The notes below the pieces were generated by a model, which was not told where the DNA came from, searched no databases, and saw nothing but the letters and a program-made list of their open reading frames with translations. Source: a virus. Taken from it: a DNA stretch of 35,287 nucleotides. Shown here one piece after another: positions 17,184-25,717 of this stretch. Position numbers and translations under genes: made by a program. The DNA lies in IMG/VR virus record IMGVR_UViG_3300023087_000058, positions 1-35,287 of that record; one strand, 5' to 3'. Position 1 is the stretch's first letter, and every line of letters begins with the position of its first letter.

Positions 17184-18782
17184 ATGGCCTTTAAGTTTGC
17201 GAATCAAGGAGATAAACCTCTATTTACGTCTAATGGTATTCCATTTATGTTTGGGACTGGAGATTTAACGACTCTTCCAGACAGTGATGGTGAAGCAACA
17301 TTCATCCAAGAAGATACAGACACTGATATTAATGGATCAAAATTTGGCAGGGCGATAGCTGTTGGATTTAATAGAATAGTTGTTGGAGCTCCAAAATATG
17401 ATACGCTTAATAGAAAAGGCGCTGTTTTCGTTTATAATTTAGATGGCGATTTTTTAACTAAGATAGAAGAATCGTTCGTTAGAGATGGTGGGCAGTTTGG
17501 TGATCAAGTAACACTTTTGAACGCTAGAAATAACATACCTCAGGGCGCTGGGAGCTTAGTTAATTTCTTTGATAAAAACCGACCAATTAGCGACTTTGAA
17601 GGTAACCAAAGTCAACAGCCCAACCACGGAGATCCAGTACTCTTAGTTTCAGCAACTAACGATGATGGGAGTAGTCTGAGCAATGGTGAGGGCTGGGCGT
17701 ACAAATATAAATTGAACGGCGAGCGGTATCAGAGTTCAGACTTCGATACTATGATTCCCCACGGGGCGGGATCAATAAGAAATTTCAGAAATGTAGGAGC
17801 ATACGATGGATACGTTGTTAATGGTTCTCACAGTGCTTTGCTGTTTCAAGGTGATACAGAACCTAGTTTCTACAATCGACTACAGATCCGTCAAATTAAT
17901 TTAAGAACTGGCTCATCTAGTAATGGAAGCGGAGGAACAAGCGATGTGACAGCCAACTTGTATCCCCCTGGAACCGGCGATGGTTTTTATGCCAATGATG
18001 CAGGTTATATGACAGAAGCAGAATTTGGCGGTGGTGGGGCAGGATATAATCCGAGTGATGAGGATACAGCGGATGCATATGGTTTTATAAAAGATCAATA
18101 TGGTTTTGATTTGGGCGGGCCTGAATGCGGATTAGCAATTGGGTATAATAAAGTATATGTCGGCGCGCCGAAAGCCACCGGTGGCGGAGCTGTATTTGTC
18201 TATGATTTAGATGGCAGGTATCAGACTATGATTAAGCCACAATCAACTAATCAGTTTACTCCTGTTGATTTTGGAACTCAAATAAAACTTCATGCTGGAA
18301 GAATTATCGTTTCCGCTCCAGGCACGAATGGGCCTAGTAAAACGGGTGCTACAAATAACGGAGCGTTTTATATTTTCGATTTGAATGGTAGAGAGCTTAA
18401 AGCAGTAAGGCCACCTCCTAGGGCCAACTCTAATTCGGCGTTTATAAGTGGAATGAAATTCGGCCAGCGTAACCAATTAGCAGCAGGGTGTGGGCGAATT
18501 GTAATCGCTGGATCAGATGGTGGTTCAGGAAATCCGGGAATTATTCATGTTTATAATATAGACGGTGAATATCTAACTACATATACTCGTCCGGTTGGGT
18601 TTAATAATGTTTCTGCTGGAGTAGCTGTTGCAATAGGATCTGGAAGATTAGTTATTGGTGATTATATAAAATCTGGCGATTTAGATGGTACTAGTGTTGA
18701 AATGGGAAGGATTTCAATTCATAAAACTCCAGACGTTATGACTGTATTTGAATATAGAGATAGAAAGTTAGGAAGGGCGTAA
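17184..18782 (+). CDS. FG-GAP-like beta-propeller virion protein 1 (putative receptor-binding)
   Basis: The protein has 532 residues. After a short N-terminal segment (FANQGDKPLFTSNGIPFMFG) comes a chain of blades with the FG-GAP/integrin-type pattern FG-x-x-(hydrophobic)-x-x-GNRIVVGAPx ... G-x-(V/I)-F-V-Y-(D/N)-L-D-G. Examples are SKFGRAIAVGFNRIVVGAPK with GAVFVYNLDGDFLTKI (residues about 50-95), LAIGYNKVYVGAPK with GGAVFVYDLDGRYQTM (about 313-350), FGTQIKLHAGRIIVSAPG with AFYIFDLNGRELKAV (about 360-410) and CGRIVIAGSDGG with IIHVYNIDGEYLTTY (about 430-475). About six blades are visible, plus one long insertion rich in Gly and Asn. FG-GAP propellers commonly bind ligands or surface polymers, so host recognition is plausible but not shown. 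It begins two bases after the S74 fibre stop and overlaps the next paralogue by one base (TAATG). Confidence 0.75.
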   Translation: MAFKFANQGDKPLFTSNGIPFMFGTGDLTTLPDSDGEATFIQEDTDTDINGSKFGRAIAVGFNRIVVGAPKYDTLNRKGAVFVYNLDGDFLTKIEESFVRDGGQFGDQVTLLNARNNIPQGAGSLVNFFDKNRPISDFEGNQSQQPNHGDPVLLVSATNDDGSSLSNGEGWAYKYKLNGERYQSSDFDTMIPHGAGSIRNFRNVGAYDGYVVNGSHSALLFQGDTEPSFYNRLQIRQINLRTGSSSNGSGGTSDVTANLYPPGTGDGFYANDAGYMTEAEFGGGGAGYNPSDEDTADAYGFIKDQYGFDLGGPECGLAIGYNKVYVGAPKATGGGAVFVYDLDGRYQTMIKPQSTNQFTPVDFGTQIKLHAGRIIVSAPGTNGPSKTGATNNGAFYIFDLNGRELKAVRPPPRANSNSAFISGMKFGQRNQLAAGCGRIVIAGSDGGSGNPGIIHVYNIDGEYLTTYTRPVGFNNVSAGVAVAIGSGRLVIGDYIKSGDLDGTSVEMGRISIHKTPDVMTVFEYRDRKLGRA

Positions 18783-20257
18783 TGTCATTTTTATTCGAAG
18801 GCGGCGAAAAAGCATTTGATAGTGATGGTCCAAGGTTTAGTTTTCTAGACTCTGATGGTGTTGAATTAGGCGAAAATATAGAGTCTAAATTTACTCTTAC
18901 CTTTGATTCCGATGCATTAACCAATACAGTGAATGGACCTGTTCTTCTAGGAGATACCTTTGGTGGCAGCATAGCTTATAGTAACGGACTATTTTTTGTC
19001 GCCGCCTCAAGCTCAGATGCAAACCCCGGCGCTAAGAGCGAATCTGGGAAGATCTTTACTTTCGAGCCTAGTGGTAGGCAATTAGGATCCGTGCCAATTG
19101 GTGAAGGGAATACTATAAACACTCGAGACGATGATAATATAGGAGACAGATCATCGTTGGCTGCTGGACAAGGATTCATTGCTTTCGGTCAAGATAATAT
19201 CATCGCGAATAGACCTACCGGGCGTTATGAGACAGTTTTTGCTGGTCCTTTGCATCATATAGAAGGTGACTTTAGATATACAGGAACCACCAGCGCCGAA
19301 TTTCGGAACAAAGCAGATATTGTAATAGGCCCTGAACATTATGATTTTGATGGCGCCAATTACCAAATAACCCCAGTGCGTGTGGACACCTATAGTAACA
19401 GAAGTGACGCGTCATTGTTGGACGGAGATAGAGAAAACGAGTTCGGTAGAAGAATTGCGATTGACCGAAAAAGAATAGCTATACTTGAACTTGGTGACAC
19501 TAATGGCGAAGGTGATCCAGATAATAATATAGTCTTTGGTAGAATCTGGATTGTTAATAATATGCTTCCTATTAAAAATACTACCTACATTACACCTGAG
19601 ATTATAGATACTGGTACTCTTGAACAATATACCACTGAATTAGTTCGTAATGGTACTAGTTTTAACATTCCGGCCTTTGCAATGGGCGATGGAGTGGTTA
19701 TATTAGTTTCATACTGGCGACAGTTCACTATACCTAACACTTACACGAGTTACATACACATTTTTTGTGTGTACACTGGCGAAAAACTCGTGAGAAAACA
19801 GATTAGCAGCGGCCTAACCAGCACGCCGTTCATTAGATCTGTGATAATCCATCATGGAAAAATATATATGGCGGGGACTTTTAAGGTTGATGGTTCATTT
19901 TATAATTTAATAAAGCTCGACATTAATGGAAACTTTGAAAAAGGAGTGAGCTCTGCAGATCTAGGAACACCTGGTGATATGTGTATAGCAGGAGATAGAA
20001 TTTGGGTTGCGAAAAGCGGCGCTTCTGAAGTGTTGTCAGAATATGATTTTGATTTAAATTTAATTAGCCGATCAGCAGTGGAATTCCCTGGTGTAAATAG
20101 GTACCCAACTGGACCAAACCAAATGGCCGGTGGATCTGGAGTTATTATGCAAGCAGCATCCGTTAATAATTCAGATAGCGCTAATGAGAACACACTTTTA
20201 TATAAATACGATGAAACTTATGGCGATTATATAGACGACGTATTACAGGGGTTTTAA
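18782..20257 (+). CDS. FG-GAP-like beta-propeller virion protein 2 (putative receptor-binding)
   Basis: The protein has 491 residues and is the second of three tandem paralogues. The N-terminus is MSFLFEGGEKAFDSDGPRFS. Blade motifs are weaker than in the first copy but in the same order: FGGSIAYSNGLFFVAASSSD with GKIFTFEPSGRQLG (residues about 60-105), LAAGQGFIAFGQDNI (about 122-136), FGRRIAIDRKRIAILELGDT with GRIWIVNNM (about 220-262), MGDGVVILVSY with YIHIFCVYTGEKLV (about 301-338), IIHHGKIYMAGTFKVDGSFY with LIKLDINGNFEKG (about 356-392) and MCIAGDRIWVAKSG. The divergence between copies, far beyond the shared blade scaffold, suggests old duplication and different ligands. No signal peptide or membrane segment. 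The stop abuts the next ATG directly. Confidence 0.7.
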   Translation: MSFLFEGGEKAFDSDGPRFSFLDSDGVELGENIESKFTLTFDSDALTNTVNGPVLLGDTFGGSIAYSNGLFFVAASSSDANPGAKSESGKIFTFEPSGRQLGSVPIGEGNTINTRDDDNIGDRSSLAAGQGFIAFGQDNIIANRPTGRYETVFAGPLHHIEGDFRYTGTTSAEFRNKADIVIGPEHYDFDGANYQITPVRVDTYSNRSDASLLDGDRENEFGRRIAIDRKRIAILELGDTNGEGDPDNNIVFGRIWIVNNMLPIKNTTYITPEIIDTGTLEQYTTELVRNGTSFNIPAFAMGDGVVILVSYWRQFTIPNTYTSYIHIFCVYTGEKLVRKQISSGLTSTPFIRSVIIHHGKIYMAGTFKVDGSFYNLIKLDINGNFEKGVSSADLGTPGDMCIAGDRIWVAKSGASEVLSEYDFDLNLISRSAVEFPGVNRYPTGPNQMAGGSGVIMQAASVNNSDSANENTLLYKYDETYGDYIDDVLQGF

Positions 20258-21805
20258 ATGGCATTTATCCAACAAAAAGATCTAGGATATGATTCTGGAG
20301 AAAGCGATCATTTTATAGAATCATATACTATGCCTAGTACTGGTAATGTCCAAAATAAAAATAATTTTACTGTCCGACCAAACGGTAATGTTGTAATTAA
20401 TTCTGGAGAAAAACCGAATACAGAATATTACGACGGGGCCCCTGCTAGAGTTCCTCTTACTGATTGGTGGTCGCAGGTTAATTCAGTGATGAATTATGAA
20501 CAAAAACAGATAGAAATATATAATGGTTTCTTATATATTGCAGGACCTAATGACCAGAATGCGGGTTCTGTAGAGTATGGACACATTCAAGTTTTTAACC
20601 TATTGATGAATGATGGCTTCGAAACTAAATCATCCGCTGCTGTACAAAATCGCCGGCGCATGGGGGGATCATCTACTGGTATATCATTAAGGTCAGCCAC
20701 TGGGCAGTCTTCTTCCTTAAATTTTGGCCAAAAATTTGCTATAGCCCATAATAGATTATTTGTTACGTGTGATGGTTTAAAATCAGTGGCATGTATAGAC
20801 TTAGCAAACCGGGTGTTCTCGTCAGGGGCGGAGGATAACGCTTATTTATGGGTAACGCGCTATTTTTTAAGAGAGTATACTTCTTCGGGGTATCCAAGCG
20901 CAGTCACTTGTGACATTGATGATCTTGCCGCAGGAGATGGCAGAGTTGTAGTTTCGGGACTAAACTGGGGAGATCGAATTGTAAGAAGTACTGGCATTGG
21001 CGCGTTTGGAATTTTAAGTTTAGATGGATATTTATTACGGAAAGTTGAAAATAGGCCAAGGGATGAAAGTGGTACAGGTTTTGATATGCCAATTCCTGGA
21101 TTAAGAGATTATTCTAGAATGGGTAGTAAAGTTAAAGTTGGCTGCGGGCGGATCGTTGTTAACTTAGAGATAGATGATGACTATAGCGATACAACTAACA
21201 ACGCTAATCCTAAAGCTTACATTTTTGATTTAAATGGAAATTATAAATCATATATAAATTCGTACACACCATGGGGGCCTATCGAGCACGATGTTGACGC
21301 TGATATCGCAATTGGACATGGCATGATAGCTCTCAGTTTCCCAGCCACTAAAAAAACTAGAGATAAAGATTTATTAGATCCAGATCCATATAACTCTGGT
21401 TTAGTTCAATTATATGATATGAATGGTAACTATTTAAGAACTATTTCTCCTCCTGATGAAAGTCAAAATGGTAACAACAATGCTTCTTTTGGCAGTCGAA
21501 TCCTCATAGAAGACAACAGGCTTTTTGTAGCTGATTCGCAATGGGGCGATAATGGCGGTGGGTATGGTAACGCGCTTGGTAAAATCTACATATATGATTT
21601 ATACACTGGAGATCTTTTAACTAGTTTTGGTGGAGCCGGCAACGACGACTCTTACTTTGGAAGTAGAATTGCAGTCGGTGATGGAATTTGGGCACAAAAT
21701 GGGAATTCTACAAGCTATACCGATGTTAATATAGATTTCAACTATTTTGATTATGATGCAATTGTTGGAACTGACGCTGTCACAGATCTTTTAAACAAAT
21801 ATTAA
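20258..21805 (+). CDS. FG-GAP-like beta-propeller virion protein 3 (putative receptor-binding)
   Basis: The protein has 515 residues and is the last of the three tandem propeller genes. The start directly follows the previous stop. The N-terminal 70 residues differ from the other two (QQKDLGYDSGESDHFIESYT) and could be the attachment segment. Blades visible: IEIYNGFLYIAGPND with GHIQVFNLL (about 85-120), FGQKFAIAHNRLFVTCDG (about 152-170), LAAGDGRVVVSGLNWGD with FGILSLDGYLLRKV, MGSKVKVGCGRIVVNLEID with AYIFDLNGNYKSYI, IAIGHGMIALSFPA with GLVQLYDMNGNYLRTI, FGSRILIEDNRLFVADSQWG with KIYIYDLYTGDLLTSF, and FGSRIAVGDGIWAQNG near the end. The seventh, incomplete element suggests a closed seven-blade ring with velcro closure; this is inference. 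A late promoter follows. Confidence 0.72.
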   Translation: MAFIQQKDLGYDSGESDHFIESYTMPSTGNVQNKNNFTVRPNGNVVINSGEKPNTEYYDGAPARVPLTDWWSQVNSVMNYEQKQIEIYNGFLYIAGPNDQNAGSVEYGHIQVFNLLMNDGFETKSSAAVQNRRRMGGSSTGISLRSATGQSSSLNFGQKFAIAHNRLFVTCDGLKSVACIDLANRVFSSGAEDNAYLWVTRYFLREYTSSGYPSAVTCDIDDLAAGDGRVVVSGLNWGDRIVRSTGIGAFGILSLDGYLLRKVENRPRDESGTGFDMPIPGLRDYSRMGSKVKVGCGRIVVNLEIDDDYSDTTNNANPKAYIFDLNGNYKSYINSYTPWGPIEHDVDADIAIGHGMIALSFPATKKTRDKDLLDPDPYNSGLVQLYDMNGNYLRTISPPDESQNGNNNASFGSRILIEDNRLFVADSQWGDNGGGYGNALGKIYIYDLYTGDLLTSFGGAGNDDSYFGSRIAVGDGIWAQNGNSTSYTDVNIDFNYFDYDAIVGTDAVTDLLNKY

Positions 21806-21809
21806 CCTA

Positions 21810-21817
21810 TATAAATA
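21810..21817 (+). promoter_or_regulatory. T4-type late promoter octamer before the Tyr-repeat gene
   Basis: Exact TATAAATA in the 45-base gap after the third propeller gene, 41 nt before the ATG at 21851. One of the clearest late promoters here because it is intergenic. Confidence 0.8.
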
Positions 21818-21850
21818 CCTTTGATCTATTAGTAATGTTTAAGGATAATT

Positions 21851-24361
21851 ATGGCAACTCCACTCAAGATAAAAGACGCCGGTGGTAATATTCAGGAGTT
21901 TACAACTTCTGAAGAAAACTATATTGCATATCAGATTGGAAAACATTTAGCAGCCTCAGGACCGAATGGTACTGGTAGTATTACAACTAATGCGTCCCAC
22001 ACTAATATTGGTTCTTTTGTAGATACATTTTTTAATGAACCAGTAGGAACGCATCCATCAACATCCATTACATCAGGTAGCACAACTACAAATGTATATC
22101 AAAGTCAAGGCACTGCGCCTGAAACAGATTCAGATGTTTATTCTCCTTTAATGTGGGTAGATTCAGCAGGATCTTCTGAAACTGGTTTTAAAATGATGCC
22201 AGATGTAGATCTAAATGAAGCAGTTGACCGTTATCTTGCAACAATATTTACAAATGATTATCCTGGAGTATTTAGATTAGCTTCTTCATCTCCAGGTGTA
22301 GATTATTCAGTTTGGCTATCATCAGTCTTTACAGATACAAGAACTGATGGTACGTCTATTGGTTATAACATTTACCGCAGAGATAATTATACAGCTCCAA
22401 CTACTGTGAGACCAATGTTTGTTGAAGATAGTGCTGGTGGTTCTGGTATAAAACTCAGAGCGATGACTGATCGCCAAATTCAATATTCATTTGGTCAAAG
22501 AGCAAAGACTCGTATTGGTGCTTCTAAAATTGGTACATATCAACTAAGAACTTCTGCCCAAGGCGCTCCAACAGACCCTGGAACTTGGGTATCAAAAGGT
22601 TCTGCCACTGATACAAAACAAACTACAAGTCAACAAATATTTACTCGAGATAGTACATCTACGTTCCAACAAAATTATACACGTGGATATACTAATGTCT
22701 ATACTTTACCATATGTAAAAGCCTATACAAATACTTATACTGGTACTTTTGATTCGACACCATATACAACGACATATTCTGGTCCTTTATATGCTAGAGC
22801 ATATGCAAATCAATATTTAGGTAATTATGTAAATAATTATGTTCCAAATTATATTAGAATATACACCGGTAACTATGTTGGTAATTATGAAAGACAATTT
22901 ACAGGTCAATATGCTGTAGAATATATTGGTAACTATACTCAAGACTATACAACAAATTATACTCTTATAGGTTTTAGCGCAAATTATACAACAAGGTACG
23001 ATACAAACTATACAGGAACTTATACTAGAGGGTTTGTAAATAATTATGCTGGTGATGCTTTTGTAATTAATAGACCTGTTAACTATACTGGTGCGATTTC
23101 ATATACTTCTAATTTTGCTGGGACGTATGACCGTGTTTATACTCGATTAGTAAACTATACAAGAAATCTTGTTTATACTGGCCAGTACACCGTAACCAAT
23201 TTCTATAGTAGACTTTATACTCCTAACTATATTAGGCTTGTATATTATCTAGGGCCGTCTAGATATTATGCTAGAGCCTATACAGGCCTCTCCGCCACTC
23301 CTCAACAGTATCTTGGTGCAGGAGGAACAACATATCTTGGAAATTACACAGCAAATGTCGCAAATAATACCTACTTTGCAGGATACTACGGTCGCAATTA
23401 TACAAGAAATGTTCCTTCTGCTTACTACGTAAGATCAAGTGGACCAGTTAGATATTATCAAGGATCCTCTTCGGGATCGTCATCTAGTTATTTAGGTGGG
23501 GGCTCACAATATTATCTAAGATATTACTCTGGCCCAACATATCTTGGCCCATCCTTGTCATATTATGGCAGGAATTACGGAAACTTAAATACTTATACAA
23601 GATTAGGGGCCGCGTATTACGCCAGAAACTATACAGTGTCTCAATATCTACGTAACACCGGTTACATAGGATTTATTAATCCAACAACTTATCAGCAAGA
23701 TAGTTTTTATGCCAGACAATTTATACTCACAAATATTTACTCAAGAAATTTAATTTATACCACGAGATATTCGAGGTTGTACACAAGCAACTATGTTCTT
23801 GATCCTCAATATAATATTGTATACCAAGGGAATTATGTACCAAACTATATTCGAAATTACGTTCGTAATTTCCAATCTACAGATTCTGTTCCTCAAGGTC
23901 CTCCCGGCGTATCATACGTAGCAGGATATAGTAATACCTATCTTAGAGTATATACTCTAGATTATACTGGTAATTATCAAACGAACTATATATCTGGAAG
24001 TTATATAACAAATTATGTGGCTCCTACGTATACTGGAAATTTTGCATCCCCTCTTTACGCTACAGATTATCTTGGAGATTTTACTGGACCTGCATTTGCT
24101 GCAGACTACACCAGCATAAACTATACAAAAGATTACACTATAGATTATGCTTCAACATATAATACTCAGTATGTTGGAACATATACAAGAGCTTTCAATT
24201 TTCCTTATTCCACTGATTACATTGCAGATTATGAAAACGTATATAATGCTGAATATTTAACGGATTATATTGGAAACTTTGTAGGTAATTTTGAAGGGGA
24301 AACGATTGATGCCACCAGTGGAACTGAGGAAACTTATACTTTATATGTAAGAATTGCATAA
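21851..24361 (+). CDS. Giant aromatic tetrapeptide-repeat virion protein (Tyr-rich)
   Basis: The protein has 836 residues and begins after an intergenic late promoter and an AAGGA ribosome site at 21841-21845. Residues 1-250 form a normal-looking head: a helical start (TSEENYIAYQIGKHLAASGP), a beta region, and FGQRAKTRIGASKIGTYQLR at about 215. From about residue 273 to 813 the protein is a degenerate four-residue repeat with Tyr or Phe at one position and mostly Thr/Val/Ile, Gly/Arg and Asn/Gln/Thr at the others, for example NYVGNYERQFTGQYAVEYIG. The centre (about 465-600) is less regular and Gly/Ser-rich (QGSSSGSSSSYLGGGSQYYL). The spacing suggests an aromatic ladder along a fibre or solenoid. 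Many N-Y-T triplets occur. The last 20 residues (TSGTEETYTLYVRIA) form a short cap. I know no experimentally defined function for this protein. Confidence 0.85.
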   Translation: MATPLKIKDAGGNIQEFTTSEENYIAYQIGKHLAASGPNGTGSITTNASHTNIGSFVDTFFNEPVGTHPSTSITSGSTTTNVYQSQGTAPETDSDVYSPLMWVDSAGSSETGFKMMPDVDLNEAVDRYLATIFTNDYPGVFRLASSSPGVDYSVWLSSVFTDTRTDGTSIGYNIYRRDNYTAPTTVRPMFVEDSAGGSGIKLRAMTDRQIQYSFGQRAKTRIGASKIGTYQLRTSAQGAPTDPGTWVSKGSATDTKQTTSQQIFTRDSTSTFQQNYTRGYTNVYTLPYVKAYTNTYTGTFDSTPYTTTYSGPLYARAYANQYLGNYVNNYVPNYIRIYTGNYVGNYERQFTGQYAVEYIGNYTQDYTTNYTLIGFSANYTTRYDTNYTGTYTRGFVNNYAGDAFVINRPVNYTGAISYTSNFAGTYDRVYTRLVNYTRNLVYTGQYTVTNFYSRLYTPNYIRLVYYLGPSRYYARAYTGLSATPQQYLGAGGTTYLGNYTANVANNTYFAGYYGRNYTRNVPSAYYVRSSGPVRYYQGSSSGSSSSYLGGGSQYYLRYYSGPTYLGPSLSYYGRNYGNLNTYTRLGAAYYARNYTVSQYLRNTGYIGFINPTTYQQDSFYARQFILTNIYSRNLIYTTRYSRLYTSNYVLDPQYNIVYQGNYVPNYIRNYVRNFQSTDSVPQGPPGVSYVAGYSNTYLRVYTLDYTGNYQTNYISGSYITNYVAPTYTGNFASPLYATDYLGDFTGPAFAADYTSINYTKDYTIDYASTYNTQYVGTYTRAFNFPYSTDYIADYENVYNAEYLTDYIGNFVGNFEGETIDATSGTEETYTLYVRIA
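22660..24295 (+). repeat. Degenerate [YF]-x-x-x protein repeat region
   Basis: The coding DNA shows a loose 12-base periodicity (TAT or TAC, less often TTT, recurring every four codons). Synonymous and non-synonymous drift between units is strong, so this is an old protein-level repeat and not a recent DNA tandem array. Confidence 0.8.
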
Positions 24362-24367
24362 TAACTA

Positions 24368-24395
24368 TTTACAATTCAGAAATATATGATATAAT
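24368..24395 (+). promoter_or_regulatory. Sigma70-like promoter with extended -10 before the enzyme island
   Basis: TTTACA at 24368-24373, a 16-base spacer, then TATAAT at 24390-24395, preceded by TG one base upstream (TGATATAAT), in an 86-base non-coding gap. This fits a host sigma70 early/middle promoter. A second TATAAT at 24420-24425 overlaps TATAATTA, one mismatch from the late octamer, and could be a weak late start 28 nt before the ATG at 24448. Confidence 0.6.
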
Positions 24396-24447
24396 AAAAG
24401 TAATGGTTTTTGTGGTAGATATATAATTACATAAAACGGAGATTAAA

Positions 24448-24906
24448 ATGAAAAAAGAATGGAAACATCCATTTTGGGAAACAGCTGCTAAGGACAGATT
24501 AACAGTTCGTCTGAATATTACGCACGATGATGGATCGTTTTCTACTACTGTGGCTCGTGTCTCAAAATATGATGATCGCGGTGATATTACTTCAGACTAT
24601 CAAGAAGTTCTAGAACAAAATACAATGGAATCTATTGACAAGTTTACAGAAGATAGACTTGAAAGACATAAGCAAGAACGTGAAGCAAAAATTAAAAAGC
24701 AAGAGGAAAAGAATGAAGCCAAACGGTTAGAAGATCTTTTTAATCATAAGTTGCAAACGTTTGAAATTCCAGAAATAAAAGAGTCAACAAACCGTAAGTT
24801 AAAATCTAAAATACGTAAAGCAAAAAATGTAGTTGAAATGAATGCTTACGCTACAATTTTATTAATGGAGATTATGAATGAACAAGAAACCGGAGAGTCC
24901 AACTAA
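24448..24906 (+). CDS. Charged coiled-coil protein of unknown function
   Basis: The protein has 152 residues and I do not assign it to a characterised family. Residues 1-55 look like a small beta domain (FWETAAKDRLTVRLNITHDD, then FSTTVARVSKYDDRGDITSD). Residues 60-105 are a highly charged helix (EDRLERHKQEREAKIKKQEE) and the end is a helical hairpin (KSKIRKAKNVVEMNAYATIL). It has a good ribosome site, CGGAG, seven bases before the ATG. It overlaps the glycosyltransferase gene by 29 bases. Its place directly after a fibre-like gene and before modification enzymes would suit a tail-fibre assembly factor or an adaptor for the enzymes, but neither can be read from the sequence. Confidence 0.75.
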   Translation: MKKEWKHPFWETAAKDRLTVRLNITHDDGSFSTTVARVSKYDDRGDITSDYQEVLEQNTMESIDKFTEDRLERHKQEREAKIKKQEEKNEAKRLEDLFNHKLQTFEIPEIKESTNRKLKSKIRKAKNVVEMNAYATILLMEIMNEQETGESN

Positions 24907-25717
24907 AGGCTATGTTACTGTAGCTACAAAACGGACTCAGTTTCTTATTGGTGCACAAAATTTAGCAGAATCTCTTTTAGATCACGATGAAGATGCTAAT
25001 ATAACGTTATTCACTGAACAACAATTTATTGATGACCCAAAATGTCAGCAGTATTTTTCTTCATTTGAAAAAGTAATTGCTACACCTTCTAATACAAATA
25101 GAGAAAAAATGTGGGGAATGGCTAATTCTCCATATGATTTAACTTTTTATCTAGATGCTGACATTGAAATTGTTCATGACGATATATCTAATGTTTTTGA
25201 TCTTTTAGATGGTCATGATATGGCTTATGTCAATTTGACTAAAGAAGGCGCTAGGCATTTTGCCGAATGGAATTGGGGTCCTAATTTATATGATGATGGA
25301 TGGACCGGAGTACCAGATCATTTAGCTCATTGTGGTGGTGTAGCTCTATATGATATGCGTAATCCATTAGTTAAAGAATTTATGTATGATTGGTATGAAC
25401 TATTTTTAAAACAAAGAGTAGGTCAATGGGATCCTATAGAATTTAAGTATATTCAAAAGGGAAACTTTAGACAATGGGATCAACTAACATTATGGTGGTT
25501 AATTTATCATTCACCAAAATATAAATCATTAAAGTGGAAATTCTTTGATGAAAACTATAGATGGAACTACTTTACATCATTTGGATTTAATAAAGATGGT
25601 ACTCATAATTGCCACATTGTAGATCCTAAAAGAGATTATTGGAAAACTAACCCGCATCCAGTTGTAATACATTATTCAAGTTGGATGGACAAATATGGCG
25701 AAAAAGGATTTTTATAA
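24878..25717 (+). CDS. GT-A fold glycosyltransferase (GT8-like)
   Basis: The protein has 279 residues. It likely transfers a sugar from a nucleotide-sugar donor to an unknown acceptor in the host cytoplasm. The N-terminus has the GT-A opening (GYVTVATKRTQFLIGAQNLA, residues 10-29), and then comes a Rossmann-like sheet leading to LTFYLDADIEIVHDD, where Asp93-Ala-Asp95 is the metal-binding DxD motif. Downstream elements are AHCGGVALYDM (about 149-159), QWDQLTLWWLIYH (about 201-213) and a late VVIHYSSWMDKYG, where the His is in the usual position for a metal-binding C-terminal His of GT8-type enzymes. GGAG lies seven bases before the ATG, within the upstream gene. The TAATG overlap with the oxygenase-like gene shows co-translation. 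Substrate is unknown; fold call is confident. Confidence 0.8.
   Translation: MNKKPESPTKGYVTVATKRTQFLIGAQNLAESLLDHDEDANITLFTEQQFIDDPKCQQYFSSFEKVIATPSNTNREKMWGMANSPYDLTFYLDADIEIVHDDISNVFDLLDGHDMAYVNLTKEGARHFAEWNWGPNLYDDGWTGVPDHLAHCGGVALYDMRNPLVKEFMYDWYELFLKQRVGQWDPIEFKYIQKGNFRQWDQLTLWWLIYHSPKYKSLKWKFFDENYRWNYFTSFGFNKDGTHNCHIVDPKRDYWKTNPHPVVIHYSSWMDKYGEKGFL

Noticed and set aside
18161-18185. Adjacent palindromes CGGCGCGCCG and GCCACCGGTGGC
   Set aside because: Self-complementary and GC-rich, but explained by Gly/Ala/Pro codons; no evidence of an attachment or operator site.
19744-19792. Inverted repeat CACGAGT...ACTCGTG with an inner TACACA/TGTGTA stem and a six-T loop in propeller gene 2
   Set aside because: Short stems within a coding region, with the T-run in the loop and not after the stem; no convincing terminator or regulatory role.
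13816-21805. Diversity-generating retroelement acting on the fibre tip or propellers
   Set aside because: No reverse transcriptase, template repeat or near-identical variable repeat pair is present in the window.
22660-24295. Tyr-repeat region as a tandem DNA repeat, CRISPR-like array or non-coding element
   Set aside because: The frame is open throughout, the units differ in DNA while the aromatic position is kept, and there are no constant-length spacers.
25681-25716. Upstream ATG giving the oxygenase-like protein 12 more residues
   Set aside because: It lies inside the glycosyltransferase gene without a ribosome site, whereas the TAATG start at 25717 follows an AAAGGA site.
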